A DNA stretch of 64,000 bases from Trichostrongylus colubriformis (Eukaryota; Nematoda; Chromadorea; Rhabditida; Trichostrongylidae). Each line of letters begins with the position of its first letter. Position 1 is the stretch's first letter. The notes beneath the pieces are model-generated. The model was not told where the DNA came from and did no database searches. It saw only the letters and a program-made list of their open reading frames with translations. The position numbers and the translations under genes are program-made. Shown here one piece after another: positions 24,211 through 38,200 of the stretch. The DNA lies in NCBI GenBank assembly GCA_963978905.1, contig OZ022256.1, positions 4,385,501 to 4,449,500 of the forward strand, in the 5' to 3' direction.

Positions 24211-24497
24211 GTATGCTTTGATTACGACCCCGTGAAGTACTGAAAATGAGGCTCATGAGAAGGCAAAGTGAAGGCTAACTGCCACTCCATACTTTACTAC
24301 AACTGAGGCATTTTACGTGATTTCCATGGTTCCTTCTGATAATGTATTACTGTTTAAAAAAATGAGTTAAATTTTGTGCATAGTTAGTGACTACTTTTGA
24401 GAAGCATTCTTTGACATGCTCTGCTAACTAAAGTAATAAGTATGTTCTGAAAATTATTCGAATGTGAAAGCGTCTTTATCATGGCTGCTGCAATATA

Positions 24498-25489
24498 CTG
24501 GGTCATTCCATAAGTGGTGTCGTTTTTTTTCCTGTAAGATCGCAAGTTCGTAAAGAATTTTATATATCAATCGAAAAAAATTCTTCTGATCTACATTTGA
24601 CATGTTTGGTTTTTGTGTCTGTAATACCGGAACCTATCTTCAGGCCGGCGAAGTGATTGGGTCGACAAAAATTGACCAAACCGGCAATCAGTTGAAACAT
24701 TATCTTTCACTTCGGAATAATCGATGAAATATGTAACTTATACTCAGCCCCAATTTCTCCTATGAGTTCCACCAGTTGATTGTTTGAGAAGCCGCCTCGT
24801 TTTTTTTTCCAACTTTCCGCTACAACTCGATGATTTTTGACAATTTCTTCAAATCGAGGCAAGGAAATTTTCTCAATTAGTCAGTTGAAAGGGTATGAAA
24901 CGACAAGTAAAGGTAATGAGTAGAGAGGAAACACTGCGGATTCCTTGGATATTTGTTTAGCAAATAAATCGTGAAATAATGTCATCCGAGCCCCTACCAC
25001 ATAGTTTTGAAATTCAACATGAATCGCAGTTAGATCAAAACTGAAACATATTTTGATAAAGCAGAAAAAGTTCTCCCAAATGGTTTATAAAGCAATGGTG
25101 AACAAGAAATTTGAAAAGAAAAATTTTATTTTGAATAAATGTGAGTGCTTTCTGGTAAAAGGGATTTGGAAAAAGAACGACGTAAGTACTCGCTCAACCA
25201 ATTATTATCTATAAAAGAGGTCGAAGCTAAGTACGGGACAAAAGATCGGTTGGTTTTTCTAAAGTGAAATATAGTATCTAATTAATTGTCGGCTTAGCCA
25301 ATTTTTATCATTTAGACCCACTCCTTCGCAGCCCAAAAATCGACTCCATTGCAACATATCCAAAGATTTTACAGAGCCTTTTGTAAGGCAGAAAGCTCGC
25401 TCGCGAAGGATGTATAATATGCAACTTGCAAATTTATCAGGTAGGTTTTTATTTGATAGAAAAACGACATCACTCATGGAATGAACCAA
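24498..25489. mobile_element. LTIR MITE inside srt-C exon 7
   Basis: 992 bp between TA dinucleotides (24496-24497, 25490-25491). It begins CTGGGTCATTCCATAAGT and ends with its inverse, with about 300 bp of imperfect inverted ends containing the shared GCCGGTTTGGCCAATTTT-like motif. It is non-coding. Confidence 0.8.
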
Positions 25490-25975
25490 TAATATTCATT
25501 GCAATGACGATATTACGTGATAGTAACAAAGATCCCACCAAAAAGGAAAAGGAGAACGGTGAATGCTTCTGTCATACAGACGTACAATGTAATTACTACG
25601 GCACGCCGTTACCGTTAGATTCTTGAGATCCTATCGTCGACTGAATGGGTAATAATTAACAAGCGTAGAGTCGTGCTGTGTTCCTCTTTGAAAACGTACC
25701 TTTACTTGGAATTCGTAATGTTTCTCTTCTGAGATGTTTGGCACACTGTCAACGTAAGAGCAAAGAAGCACATAGAGAACAAGCAAATTTAGTATGGTGA
25801 TCTTATATATAGGCGCCAAAAAAGCAACAAAGTGAGCTGATTCCTAGAATAAGCCGGCTTTTCCAGAACAAGGGGAAGGTATGCCACACTGGTATGTAGC
25901 GCTCTTTTGAGGTGACTTCGGTGATAAGCAAAAAAGAATGTCGAAGATGCAGATTTTCGCCTCCTAGGAATCGCA

Positions 25976-26149
25976 GGCTGCATTTATACTTTGCGGTTCC
26001 GCTGACAGGGCGTAGCTGTGCGTCTCTGGGTCTCCGCTTGTGCCACCCTGCTTCATTGCCTGCGTCGTCTCTACACGTCCCCCATGCCATTCTGCCTCGC
26101 TGCCTATGAAAGCAGCCACGCCCTGCCGGCACAAAGTATGAACACCGCC
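25976..26149. mobile_element. PIF/Harbinger-like MITE (short subfamily)
   Basis: 174 bp, ends GGCTGCATTTATACTTTGC and the inverse of GGCGGTGTTCATACTTTG, flanks GCA and ACA. The interior matches the 22714 copy. Confidence 0.65.
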
Positions 26150-26175
26150 ACACACTTCTCTTCGCATATCGCTTG

Positions 26176-26409
26176 TCATAATCGGTCCTCGGTCCTACTA
26201 CCTGTACATCCACAGGATAAATCGATATCGGGCATCATAGTGTTCACTAACCAATACGTCCTACACTCGTCGCAGCTCCACGCATAGTCAGTAGGGAAAA
26301 AGAGGTTCGAACGAGCCGCGTGACAGTAGGCACTAATACACAGTCTCTGAGCATTTCCTGAGAGGCGCAGATATTCCTTCCCTCTGTGCGTGGGCACCAG
26401 AAATCCCAC
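26176..26409 (-). other. Exon-like open frame with cysteine pairs, unidentified
   Basis: The 77-codon frame contains CHAARSNLFFPTDYAWSC, then CRTYWLVNT and LSCGC, a spacing of Cys pairs unlike random AT-rich translation. An overlapping frame covers 26247-26465. No domain was recognised, and neither a start nor splice sites could be fixed. It could be a fossil exon of a repeat-encoded zinc-binding protein. Confidence 0.2.
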
Positions 26410-26469
26410 ATTTTTTGCCGCGATCCATAAAAAACACCGATCGCATCCTCCCCTAAACGGGTCACGACT

Positions 26470-27480
26470 GTCTGCTAGCGTTTCTTTTTTCAGATGAAAT
26501 GTGAGGATAGTTGCTGCTTGGAGTGCAGTTGAAATTTTTCCACGCTCGTTGGTTCAATTTCGTTTTAAGAAGATGGGTTCTCCATTAAGAACATCATATT
26601 GAAAATAAATCGTTGAAAGGCGTGACAGGTTTACTGAGCTGAGTCTGTGTACAATACATGACACAGCAAGTATCCCATCGCATAAAACACCTAAAGCTAC
26701 TGTAGCAAAAATCTGTTCCAAGACAACAACTCTATACTGGCAATTAAGAATAAATTACAGGTGCTCTGTCAAGATGGTAAAGAGAAATGCTTGTGATGAT
26801 TCGTGCTTTTCTAAGTGGCAGTGCCGTATCTGAGTCGTTCTTGCCAAAGCAAAGAATACGAGTAAAGAGGATACCTTTTTTTCAGGGACAGTTCGAAGGT
26901 TTTATGGCCCCCACTCTCCTTCCCTGTGATGACCCATGAAACATTATTTGAGTATTATTCAGAGTTCATGATGCGCGAATCAGGCGAAAAGAAAACGATG
27001 CATATTAATCAAGCGATCCAGGCGATCGCGCAACTTGACGATACAGACGATCAGGCGATGAAGGAGGAGAGGATTGGATGGGTATTGGGTAGGTGAATAA
27101 TACGCCTGAACCGCGTACTCTGAACAATGTCTTACAGAGAAACGGAAAGAAAAAAGAAGCAAAAGTTTGTAAGGAAGCAATATCACTTATGGCTTAGACA
27201 TTTAGGACATTACAAACCTTTAAAAAATTCGAGTTGAGAAGCAATTTCATGCATCACTGAACTTCGTTAGAAGTCAAACTCCAAGCTGAAAAAAGGTAGA
27301 AAGCTCTTGCGAATGTCATAAATGGTCGGCGTATGGATAACTTCTTTATTGTGGAACACAACAATGAACCGAATAAATTGAATTGCAGTTTATCATAAGT
27401 GGTGTTCATACACAGTCCTTCAGTAACGATGTGAGATCGTAAGCAAAAAAGCCGTACATAATCTCCATGGAGCATGGGCA
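26470..27480. other. Spacer left of the segmental duplication, nothing recognised
   Basis: No domain, repeat end or exon block was identified. The short frames at 26980-27186 (minus) and 27254-27571 (minus) are not supported as genes; the latter partly matches copy B at 47048-47290. Confidence 0.35.
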
Positions 27481-27714
27481 AGCACATTGTAAAGTGTGCA
27501 CGGGTCCATATTCGAGTTTGGGCCGCGGAGTGTTGCGTTTCACCACGAAACTTTATGTGATTATCCGTCATGCGATTTCAATCTCTTTGTGATGCATCCA
27601 GAATGGGTAAATTGCGAGACTAATGATGCGCCAAGCGCATCCGGCAAGTGGTCCATAGGGTGAAAAACAGTGCGAAACTACGTCAGGACCAAAAAGGAAT
27701 CGAGAACACTCTGA

Positions 27715-28218
27715 GGCCACATTCATACTTTGCGTAAGCGACGCCGTCACCGGCGGTGACGGCGTGAAAATCATTTGCTTGCCGCCGACGATGATGATAA
27801 TTCTGATAACGCGCTCTGATTACAAGGACTCATAATACAATGTGATGATCGTGGGGGCCGGCAAATTCGAATCTGGGCGTAATGCCAAAAGGCCTCAGTT
27901 CTAATAAATATCTTGAGGATGTATTGCTTTTTCCAGCGTAAGAACAAGTGGCATTGTTCTGGTTCGGTTGGATCGACGACTTTTCAAATCACATCGGGTT
28001 GAATTAAATCACATCGGTTTTGATTTGTGATCTATGGTGAAATGTTTCGGCGCGATACCTCCTGACACCCTTCTTTTGGCACTACGCCAAGATTCGAATT
28101 TGCCGGCTTTCGCCACCATCATCATACTGCAATATGGGTCGTTGTAACTACAGCGCGTTATCATATTGACGCCGTCGTTGCCGGTGCCGGCATCGGTTAC
28201 GCAAAGTATGAAGGGCCC
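27715..28218. mobile_element. PIF/Harbinger-like MITE, long form, copy A only
   Basis: 504 bp, starts GGCCACATTCATACTTTGCG and ends with the inverse of GGGCCCTTCATACTTTGCG. Flanks are TGA and TAA. The corresponding site in copy B (about 47440) reads straight through as CTCTGAGGATAG. Confidence 0.75.
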
Positions 28219-28708
28219 TAAGGATGGATGCATACATATGTGGATGCGTTCGTGCTTTTCAAAAATTATTATAAATTCTAACAGGATGATGTCTTCGAAT
28301 GAGGTGAAGTATTTCCTTCGGAAGAGTTGTAGCATGCAGAGCGTTCACCTGATTTTCTCGGTAATTTTACAAATATCTTTTTAATTAATACTTTATTTAT
28401 GCGTGCTGTGACGCGCCATCATAAAACACAAAGGTGTGGGTGGGACTGAAGCAGGCAAAAGATTGAATAAGAAACATTAAGAATCTACTAAGAGAGAGGC
28501 ACTTCTAGTTCCAGAAAACTCAATCTCTAGAATTGTAACAACTACAAGTACTATGGATGGATAATTCTCATAGAAATGAACTTAAAATCTAGAAACAGTC
28601 CCACTCTCAGAATCAGATAGTAGAGAGAGCAGCATTGCTTGAACAGAGTGATAAACGTAGGATATTCCTAATTACGGGATAACATCCAACTACACGCATC
28701 GCCCTAGC

Positions 28709-29048
28709 CAGGGCACTCACAGGTGTCGGGGAAAATAGCCGCTCCAGTACGACCCCCTTCATCTACAGGTATTAAACACGACCCCCTTTTTTGACCTCTA
28801 CAACACCAGTGACTGCTGCCGAATAGTTGCAGTGTGTTTTATTGCTATGTATTCTTATTCGAAATAAATAGATATTTATTTCACATTTCCTCATACGAGT
28901 TCGCTGTGAAATACCCTTCGCTTCTCATTTTCATTAAAAGTTTAGATTCTAGCGCTCATCGCAGACCTCTGCAAGGGCAACCCCCTCCTCTTCCGTCCAA
29001 TCAAATACGACCCTCTTTCGAAGAATCCTCGACTCCCGGTGTATCCTG
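28709..29048. mobile_element. hAT-like MITE, copy A only
   Basis: 340 bp, ends CAGGGCACTCACAGGTG and the inverse of CAGGATACACCGGG. It has an exact 8-bp duplication GCCCTAGC (28701-28708, 29049-29056). Copy B has the unoccupied site GCTCTAGC at about 48024. It lies just downstream of srt-D. Confidence 0.85.
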
Positions 29049-29225
29049 GCCCTAGCCACTACGCTTCACGTCCCACGCCGCTCAGCAGTGCGAAATCGTG
29101 AAGCACTTTATAAAATGGACGCGAATGAGTAGAAACATAGCAGCAAGAGTGAACTTTTTTGAGAACGTTTTATCACTATTGCCTCTCCAGAATTATTGAA
29201 CTTCAACCATCCACAGACGACACTG

Positions 29226-32200
29226 TTACGCATGGAAAAGAGTAACAGACATTGAAAAGTCTTGCTTTTTTATGTGGAACATCTCCAGTACTTCACCACG
29301 TATCCGTCGGTTGAGGCAAATGTACACAATGCCATGAAGTCCTGATAATAACCGATATTTATAATTTGCAGATTGCAATCCGGGTTCTTCAAAACTCTGT
29401 GACTATTCGAACTTATTGGTATTATTATATTTACCGTGACTCGTCTGCCATATAATATGCGATACTATCGTGGTTACAAGGGACACTGAGAAGAAATACA
29501 TCCATGAATACAGAACAGCAGTCATTGCAGTGAGTGTGCAAATCAAGAAAGCCTGGCTGAACAGCTGAAGTTTCGCAATTTTATATTTCCAAAAATTTAT
29601 TGGAAGTAGAGCATGTGAACGAAGTATCGATCACGAGTACAGTGACTCGTCTCCACTCTGATTATTACGTAAATAGCTATCAGTACTGGTAAGGATGCGG
29701 TATTAGAATCTTTCAGACATGAGTGCCATATATTCCTAAAGGTGGTGGGTGCAATGACAACCCGGCCTCTCCATTCACATGTCCCATGGATCAAATCGCG
29801 AATGTGAAGAGCATGACCTCAACCAAGCGGTCCCTCAGTGATGGGGTCCGTAAACCGGTTGGTCGGACTACTCGACCTCTCCGCCAGCTGCAGGCCAATA
29901 AGATGCAGCAAGTTTACACCTCATCTATTCTTCTGAATTGCCACTGCTAACATAGTGGTCCAGTATGCCTGCTGAGGGTATAAGATCGAAGGACCATCAA
30001 TCGCAAAAAAACTCTACTGACGGCTTCACAACGTTCTCCTTTGCGCAACACCAATGTACAATCCTCCACAATTTGATTCGCCGGATTTCGAAAAAATATC
30101 TGCATCTGCGCTAATTGAGAATATTATTTAACTGAGCCGTGATAACAAAATTGGCCGAAATGCTATTTGCTCTCGAAAAGACTCCTAAAGCAATTCTGAA
30201 TTCATCAGTGTTGAAGACCGTTATCGCACCATCTTCATGAATGGACTTGATAAAGCAATATCCGTCCCTCAGATCGTCAAGATGACTTAAAAACCGAAAT
30301 TACCAAGGTACTTGATGTTTTAGATGTCGAATGTCGTCCAACAGAAGTTTTTTGCATCAGGACGCTCAACCCAAAAAGGGCGCGTTCAGTTGAGGTTGTT
30401 CTTCCTTCGAAATCACATTGGTAGAGCTCTTGCAAATGCACGTTCGCTTTGAAATTCTGGACTCTAACATGTTTTCATTGGCAGATCTACAACTTCAGGA
30501 GAAAAGAAACATGAATTTGAGCTTCGTCGACAGGCTCTTGATCTTAATCAAAACAGGGCGTCCGAGAATGGATTGTTCACCGCGGACAGTTTCTGAACCT
30601 TCCTACAATGGCTTAGGAAACCACTGACATTGCACGGTGATTCTGTTCTCAAGTGCTACCTACTAAGTCCTCGTAGTCTTGCTAAAAAAAATTCACCACT
30701 CGCAAAATTTCATTAGCCAGTGCAACCCTCATTTCTTGTACATTACTGAGACCTGGCCTACCGAAAACATTCGATATTCGGAAATCATGAAAAGTCTTCC
30801 ATACTTACTCTTTCGCCTCCCGGGGATCGCAAAGCGGTGTTCGCTGTATAGTTACAGGGAACCTCTATATCGAGTAAATCGAGAACTCTCTCCAGTAATG
30901 CTGATACACTTTGCATTGAACTCTTTTTACATCATACGGATGCCATATTCGTCTCATTCTGGTTTATAGTTCACCGAATTTAGACAAAGATAATGATGAG
31001 CTTTTGAACGGGTTTCGTGAACGTGTAGATCAGTCCAGTTACCTAATCCTGATTTCTTGAGTGCGAACTATGCAGAGCTCAATGACCACTTGTCAACAAT
31101 AGATTGGGACGGACTTTTCGCTTATTACGTTCCCATAGATAATATATATCAAAGATTTTGTAGGATACTTACATTTGAAGAAATTTCTGATCAATCATGA
31201 ACGACGACTTGAGTCTCAAGCTTTATTGAGGCATTTTTGGTGAGCCACTCTATTGTTCGCAGTAAAGTTAAAACTAAGACTTCACTTCCGTCCATTACTG
31301 ATCAAAGTAGTAAACATCTGATCGATGATGACGCTTTTGCCCAATACTTCGCTGGTGTCTTCTTACCTGATGCAGTGGCCGTGACTCCAACGAATAGTTC
31401 TTATATTCCACATAATGCCCCGATATCTATTTTCATCCAAACGAGGTATACACCTTACTGAAGAAAATCAAACCTCCCCTACCTGAACCTTTTGATGGCA
31501 TTCCCCAGATTATCTACAAAAAATGTTAAAGTTCTTTATGTGAGTCCCTCGCTCTCATGTTCAGCTTATCGTTCCACCTAGTGAAGTTTCTAGTATGGAA
31601 AGAAGCCCTAATTACTGTTATAACCAAATCTTGTGGATGCAACAGAGTAAATGATTTCCGCCTTACACCTACTCCAGCCAAGGTCATGGAAAAAATAATC
31701 CTCCATAGGTCACTTACTTGGTTCAAAAAATTCCACCTAATCCCCGCTGAACAGCTCGGGTTTCCACCCGGAGGTTCTACTTGTACTAATCTCGTTGATA
31801 CCTCTTTTACCTTAGTAAGGCCATTAACCGAGGTAATTCTGTTGACATCATTTATATTGATTTTGCAAAAGCTTTCTATCGCGCTTCTCATAACAAGTTG
31901 ATCTCAAATTTTGACTCTTTCGGAATCCGTGACAAGCCACTTGACTGGATATTTCTTATCTACGTGACAGAGCAATGACTGTTCGCGTAAGAAACTGTTC
32001 CTCCAAGAGCTTTTCATGTATTAGTGATGTGCCTTAAAGGGTGTTTAATCTCCACTGCTCTTTCTCATATACTACGCAAATGATCCTCCACAACATCTCA
32101 AAATATGCGCTGACATCAAGGTATAAGTTTATGCTGACGACATTAAGATTTTTTGCGAATATGACCATGCTAACGCAACCGATATATGCGCAGACTTTCA

Positions 32201-35200
32201 GAAGTCAGTTGATAGCATGTATGACTGGGCCTCGTTCTGGAATATTCCCTCAAATGTATCCAAATGTGAGGTCATGCACTTCGGTTATCTTGGATCTACA
32301 AGGCACAGAGTTGATGGAACCCCGCATACCGAGTGCAATTCGATCAATGATCTCGGCATACTCTTCGACAATAATTTAAAGTTCTGTTACATTGACCTTT
32401 CGGTAAAAAAGCATATTCTCAATGTTTAAAAATATTCAAAGCTCTAAGTCAACCACTCCTTTGCCTTTATAAGGCGTGTGTATTGCCTCATATTGAGTAC
32501 TGCTCGCAACTATGGGATCCCTCTTTCGAAAAAGATATCATTGAGATAGAAAAGTTCAGCATCTATTCACTCGCCTGCTATGATATAGAACTACCAGTAA
32601 TTTTCTACCTTTTGAGCTGCCCTCCTACAGCGATCGTCTGAGGATTTTCTCACTTTGTTCCCTACAATGCAGGGGTGTAATATCTGATCCAGCTCTATGC
32701 TTTTTCATACTCCGCAAGGAAGTGAAGTTGCATGCTAGTAAATACTGGGTTTCCAGACCTACGGGTACGAGGCTAGGTGACTTCAATTTCCACTGTTCCC
32801 TTGTCCATTTAGGAAATACTCCTTGATGTTAAATCTCACTTTCAATCGTTGCACGAGATGGTTTGGGTTGTTACTCACACCGTTCTCCTGTCTACCGGTA
32901 GTAATTCATTCAAAAAAGAGTGGTAAAACTCGATTTATTTTGAATTTTAGATATTCGTGAATACATCTAATAATTCTCATGTATTATATACTGGACACAT
33001 TACAGTTATGCTTTCACCTGTAATATTTATTTTGGGGGATGGTTGCGGCACCAAAGATAAGGAAGCCAATGCCGATTTGATTCAGTTCAAAGCCAAGTTC
33101 GGATAATGATCTACCATTTTACATTTTGTTTCTCATTGTAGTAATTCATTAAAGCGGTCACAATCAATGTAAAGAAAGTTGATTCGTTAGATTATCGACT
33201 GCCCTGGGCCATCTTTTTCTTCAACACGCCCATCACTGATATTCGAGACCTGATACAGTCGCTTCAAGATTCTGAGGTGTTGCTGATCCCATCGCTTGGA
33301 GTCCCACTGTACCTGTCCGCCTGGCGCCCTGTATGAATGCGTTCCTTCGGGTTAAGTAGTCAGCAAGCCCCAGTAGGTTGACTCTCTTGCGTTCTGATTC
33401 GGGACTAGGATCTCGCGTTGGACTCATTCACGCACTGAAGAGGAGAGCAGTCTCATAAATTGCCATTGCTTCGAGTTCCGTTATCCTTGCTAGTCGTCAG
33501 GCCTATGACATCTTGATTTATCCTATAATTTACTCTCATTCGTATTCGTGGGGTTTTTCATAGTTTTTAGTGCATGTGTGTTGCGGCGCACCTCCGCCTG
33601 CATAATTACCTAAATAAATAAATAGATAAATAAATAAACAAGTATTGACAGTCTCTATCCATTTTTCCATCAATTTCATTAGCGAGATCTCTACTTTCAT
33701 ATCCAACACTTTTTTCATAATCGGTCCAAACTACCCTACCCTTGCCTTTGAAAAAAACTATGTTAGTTCGATCCATAGTGTCCCTGATTTCGGGACCTTC
33801 TATGCTCTTGCGAAAAGAACAGGAAAACATGAAAGTCGAAAGAGGCAATGTCGAGATAAGGCCCCGTGACCAATAGCAATTCCTACAACTGGCGGACATG
33901 AGGTAGGATTCCACGTTATTGTAAGAAATGGTAACTCGTCTACTTCTCCTCTTATCTCGGATGGCCACTGCTAGATTTCCACTCTTCTTTGTGTTTGCCT
34001 TCCCTCCTCCATAGACTCCAGAGCTTTACCTGCTGCTCTGGCAGCGAATCCTACAGGTATGAGGTTGGTCGTCTGCTTTGGGATCATTCTCTATCATCTA
34101 CTGCAAGGGGTACGCTGCGCCAGCAGCGAATGGATGTTTTTCCCATGTCTCATCTGAAACTTTCAGGGCGTGGCTAGAAAACGATGCGAAGCCTCGAGGA
34201 GACAGCTGTCCGCACAATCCGAGGACGCTCGGAAACCGTTCCTTACCACCTTCATAGGCGAAGCTCTCGACATCCAGACAACTGCTCAGCCGATGATGTC
34301 AACGTCTTTTACCACCATGTTATCTTGCTTAGACGAGCCTGTCCACTAAATTTTATAATGTGCCTTGTTTTGTGACCTTATGCTTGCCTTGATGGACCCC
34401 TTTGTGACCTTAATTTTGTGTTTCAATAATAAACTTTAGTCCCCTCTATAGCTGAAGACAGAAGGATACAAGGAGCATCTTCCGCTGGGCGCACTCGTCT
34501 ACTCTATACCGTAATCACTCAGGAAAATTTACAATTTACTCTCCTCTGTGCGTTGCATACCTGTATTTGAGATTTATGATTGACTCCCTTTGCTAAGCGA
34601 CGCATTCTCACGATGTTAAAACAGAGGAGAAAATACAATGTTAGCATTACCACCGCCACGGTGACATTGTGTATCGGCACAAAGATTGTAGTGAAACGCG
34701 ATGCTTCCTAAAACGAAGATTGTAAGAGGAGTACGGCACGAATCATTGTATCAATCGATTTGATAACCGCATTTCTCTAGAAATTTAAGGCTATTTATTA
34801 GTGCAGTGAAATTCAGAACTCAGTGTTTTCTCTTTTGCTGCTTAGGGATTGTTTACAAGGCGTCTTCCGAAAAACATTAAGTGCAGCAAGCGGGCTAATT
34901 CAGATATGTGATGAAGCAGACTGTTCCCACTGTGATGGCAAGCGACTGTAAAGAATCATTTGTGAGAAGCGTGCTTGAGATCCTCAACAAAATCCCACTA
35001 AGGTAAGGAAACACGGTGAGTGGGTTCAACACATTATGGAAAAAACATCACAGATCCGGGTGGACTCTATCGGTATTGCACGATTAACACAGGATGCGGA
35101 AAAAGCGCTTGTGACGAAATCATCAGAGAATAGGGGTGGCGTGCAAGTGCTCCGACCACTGATCCAGATGGTCAGGTCACCAGTGCTGTGTGGAGTGTAA

Positions 35201-38200
35201 TTCACCACAGGAACGAAGAAGCTAACAATCTTGTGAGTCTAAAACATTGTATTATGGACTGTTACAGTGACTAGCATTCACCTTCATCATAGGTCGTATC
35301 TGCTTTCACTTAGAAATTGTGCTTAGTGAATGATCTTCTTACCTAATCATTTGAAAAAGGATAAAGAATAAAGTTTCTGGCGGTAATCAGTCTCTTCTGA
35401 GGGGGTTGCGCGGCACATTCTAGTTCCATTCAGAATCGTTATGGCTTGTGAATGTGATGTGGCCTATGCAATGACTTGCGGTGGCCAGCCGATGTACAAG
35501 TCAGTGCTTTTATTCTCCCAGACGAGTCTGGTACCAATTCGCCTACCTCGGAGGGATGGAAGGCTTGGATGGCCTGGGTGGGCGTTGATGCGGGATCTGA
35601 TCTCCGCACTATGAGAGTGAGGTGTGCGCCACTTGTCACTACACCATCTCCGCCCACCTAATACCTAATCATTTAATTAACGAATATTCAGCTTTTCTAC
35701 ATATTTACCTTCACAAATACCTGCCTTTATTCTTCGACCATTACCTTTGACATAAGTAGACCAGCTACGTAGCCAAGATTTTGTAATCAGTAGAAAATCA
35801 ATCGTCCCGTGAAGCAAACCCACTCATGGGGACCTGACCCCCTACTGAACACCGGAACACTTGCAATACACCAACCAATACATCAATAGGGGTTATATTT
35901 CTCGAAATTTCTAGCTCTTTCATTTCATAGCATAGTGACGAGGAAAGAATAGTATTTTTCATGAGCCTCACCTGTGCAATATCGTCGCTAATCATCGGTA
36001 ACATCGCGAAGGTAGCGATGACTGAGTTGAACGGATATGGCCGCGTGAAAAATGGCAGAGTTGTCATGTAGGCGATGGATAAAAGCATCCAGCAGAATAA
36101 CAACTTCCCTAAAGTTAGCCATTTTTCTGACTGGAATATTCACGTTTTGAGAGATCCTGAACACATCGCCTTTTCCCTCCTCCCAACCCTATCTCAAGGT
36201 GATAGTTTAAAAAAAATTTGAAAGCAGCCGGCTTTCGAAACAGAGACAGAATCATTGTTGAGCACACTCTTCCCGCTAACTAGCTAAGCCGACCTACCTC
36301 ATTGGGGCAGTAGATCTTTGGGCTATTTCCAGGTTGCACCCTTGTTGCACCGCCACGTTGCGCCATCACGACGCTACACCCAGTGAAACCAAGCGAGCCA
36401 CGCCACCCACCCATTCGAACCAGAGCGTCACGCAAGCAAGGCGTTTCTAGCTAGGGTTTGAGCGGGTGCAGGCTGAATCACTAGACACTCGCCTACATTG
36501 CAAACTACGATGGAAACACCTACCACGAAATAAAAAGCAAAAACCATTTGCCGAAGGAATCATCTCAACCACACGGTTTAACGCCAGTATTATGCAGTTG
36601 AATGAAGCTCCAACCCATAAACCTAAATCGAGCTATGAAATCACTACTCACAGGCACACCACACGATAATCAGATTAGTGGTTTACTTTCTTTGGTCAAG
36701 TAGGTCTTTAGGCAATTGCTCACGCTGCACCTATGTTGCGGCTGCACGGTGCACCCTCACGGTAATGTGCCTGCTTGAACACGACCGACCCACGCCTACC
36801 CAACCAAATCACACCTGGCCTTAGACAACAACTTTCCTTCGGGGAAGTTGCCTTCGTCATTGGATGGGTTGTTTCATTGAATTATTTTTCTCACCGCAAG
36901 TTTCCTTCTCCACGTGAGCGCCACTTTGGAAATTTGTCGTTTAAGACCGGGAGTGATTTGGTTGGATGGGCGTGGCTCGGTTGTGTTCGAGCAGGCACAA
37001 CACCGTGAGGGTGCACCATGCAGCTGCAACAAAGGTGAAGCGTGAACAGTTATCCGAGGACCTAGTTGTCCCAAGAATGTAAGCCACTAAAATGACTATC
37101 GCGTAGTATGCCTTTAGGCATGCTTTCGTCCATAGCCGTGAATGAAAGTGGATGGGATTAGTTTTAGAGAAGTGACCAAACTTACACGTTGAGAGGTATC
37201 CACCAAACCAACCGAAAGAAATCGAAGAGCAGAAAACGGCGCCGGTCTAAACGAAAATTCCAGTGGATACATCTCAGTAACAAGGTCCGATTGAAAGCCA
37301 TCAGAAGGGTTAGCTTTTGCCGATTGTGGAATATGAAAGTCGAGCCGGCAGTAAGTGCACCACCAAAAAAAAAAGCCCCATGAATGAGCCAAAAACGCAA
37401 GGAGTGGAGATCTCTGTCACTGCTTTTTTTCGTCCTCTCTGCAATTCTAGCCGTAGACGGGTAGATTCAGACAGCGATAGGCACTAAACCGCGGAATATG
37501 CCCAGCTCTCGCAGCATCTTGGTCAGTGCGGCGTTCGAGATTGAACTGAAGCGCGATGCGATCACGACAAGGCGCGGTCGTGATCGCATCGCGACCCCAG
37601 GCGCGCTTTTCAGCGCCAAATTTATCACAGCTTATCTCGTCTTGACTTGCCGTTTCATTGACGGAGAGTATCGCTGCCAGCTTCGCTTTCTTTCTTTACC
37701 CCTTCCGGTACTTTTAAGAAATCTCAATTGTGCCAAACAGAGTTGGTTCACACTGGAAAGATACTTCTATTATTTTGTTGTATTAGAACTGATTTCTTTA
37801 TATAATACGGTTCAGATGAATTAAGCACTTACAAAATGAAAGTAGGCGGAAATGAATGAAGCAACCAAAAGATCCATAATGTCAATTATGCCATTGAAGA
37901 ACATCAAACGATAGCATGGAATTTTCAGCAGATCACCACGAAGCATACCCATCAGACATAAAGCGTAAAGAATCTGAAGATTCACTGATATTTCTGGGAA
38001 TTAGAATATAATGAGTTTTTTTTTCGAAAAATTCTTTCAAATTTATGAGAGGCCATATGCATATGATTGGGATTGCACGCGAATAATTAGGACTCATACT
38101 GGTACCGAGGTAGTGCAAGAGGGGCATTTATCTGTGCGTTGTCGTCCCTCACCTGATAGTATTCTATAGGATGTGCCAATAGGCTCGCTCCATCTTTGGC

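Larger units (their letters stand above)
23946..25843 (-). pseudogene. srt-C: Srt chemoreceptor pseudogene, exons 6-8
   Basis: Exon 6 (25843-25700, 48 codons) is intact with AG and GTACGT borders and reads ESAHFVAFLAPIYK, like the TM5 block of srt-B. Exon 7 survives as 25610-25490 plus a stub near 24495-24475, split by the LTIR MITE. It has a stop after FVTIT and a frameshift before NIVIAMN, and the donor GT has become AT. Exon 8 (24239-23946) begins LHGVV, has lost about 13 bases, and is split by a PIF-like MITE. It then reads [11 protein letters not shown] and runs past the stop position used by srt-B. Exons 1-5 were not found upstream (to 27 kb). Confidence 0.75.

Noticed and set aside
27254..27571. 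105-codon minus frame with a counterpart at 47048-47290
   Set aside because: Shared only because of the segmental duplication; the counterpart is not co-linear throughout and no domain is seen.
29723..29950. 75-codon plus frame that could be the first exon of a LINE ORF
   Set aside because: The same sequence is present in copy B, which lacks the LINE, so it belongs to the older intron.
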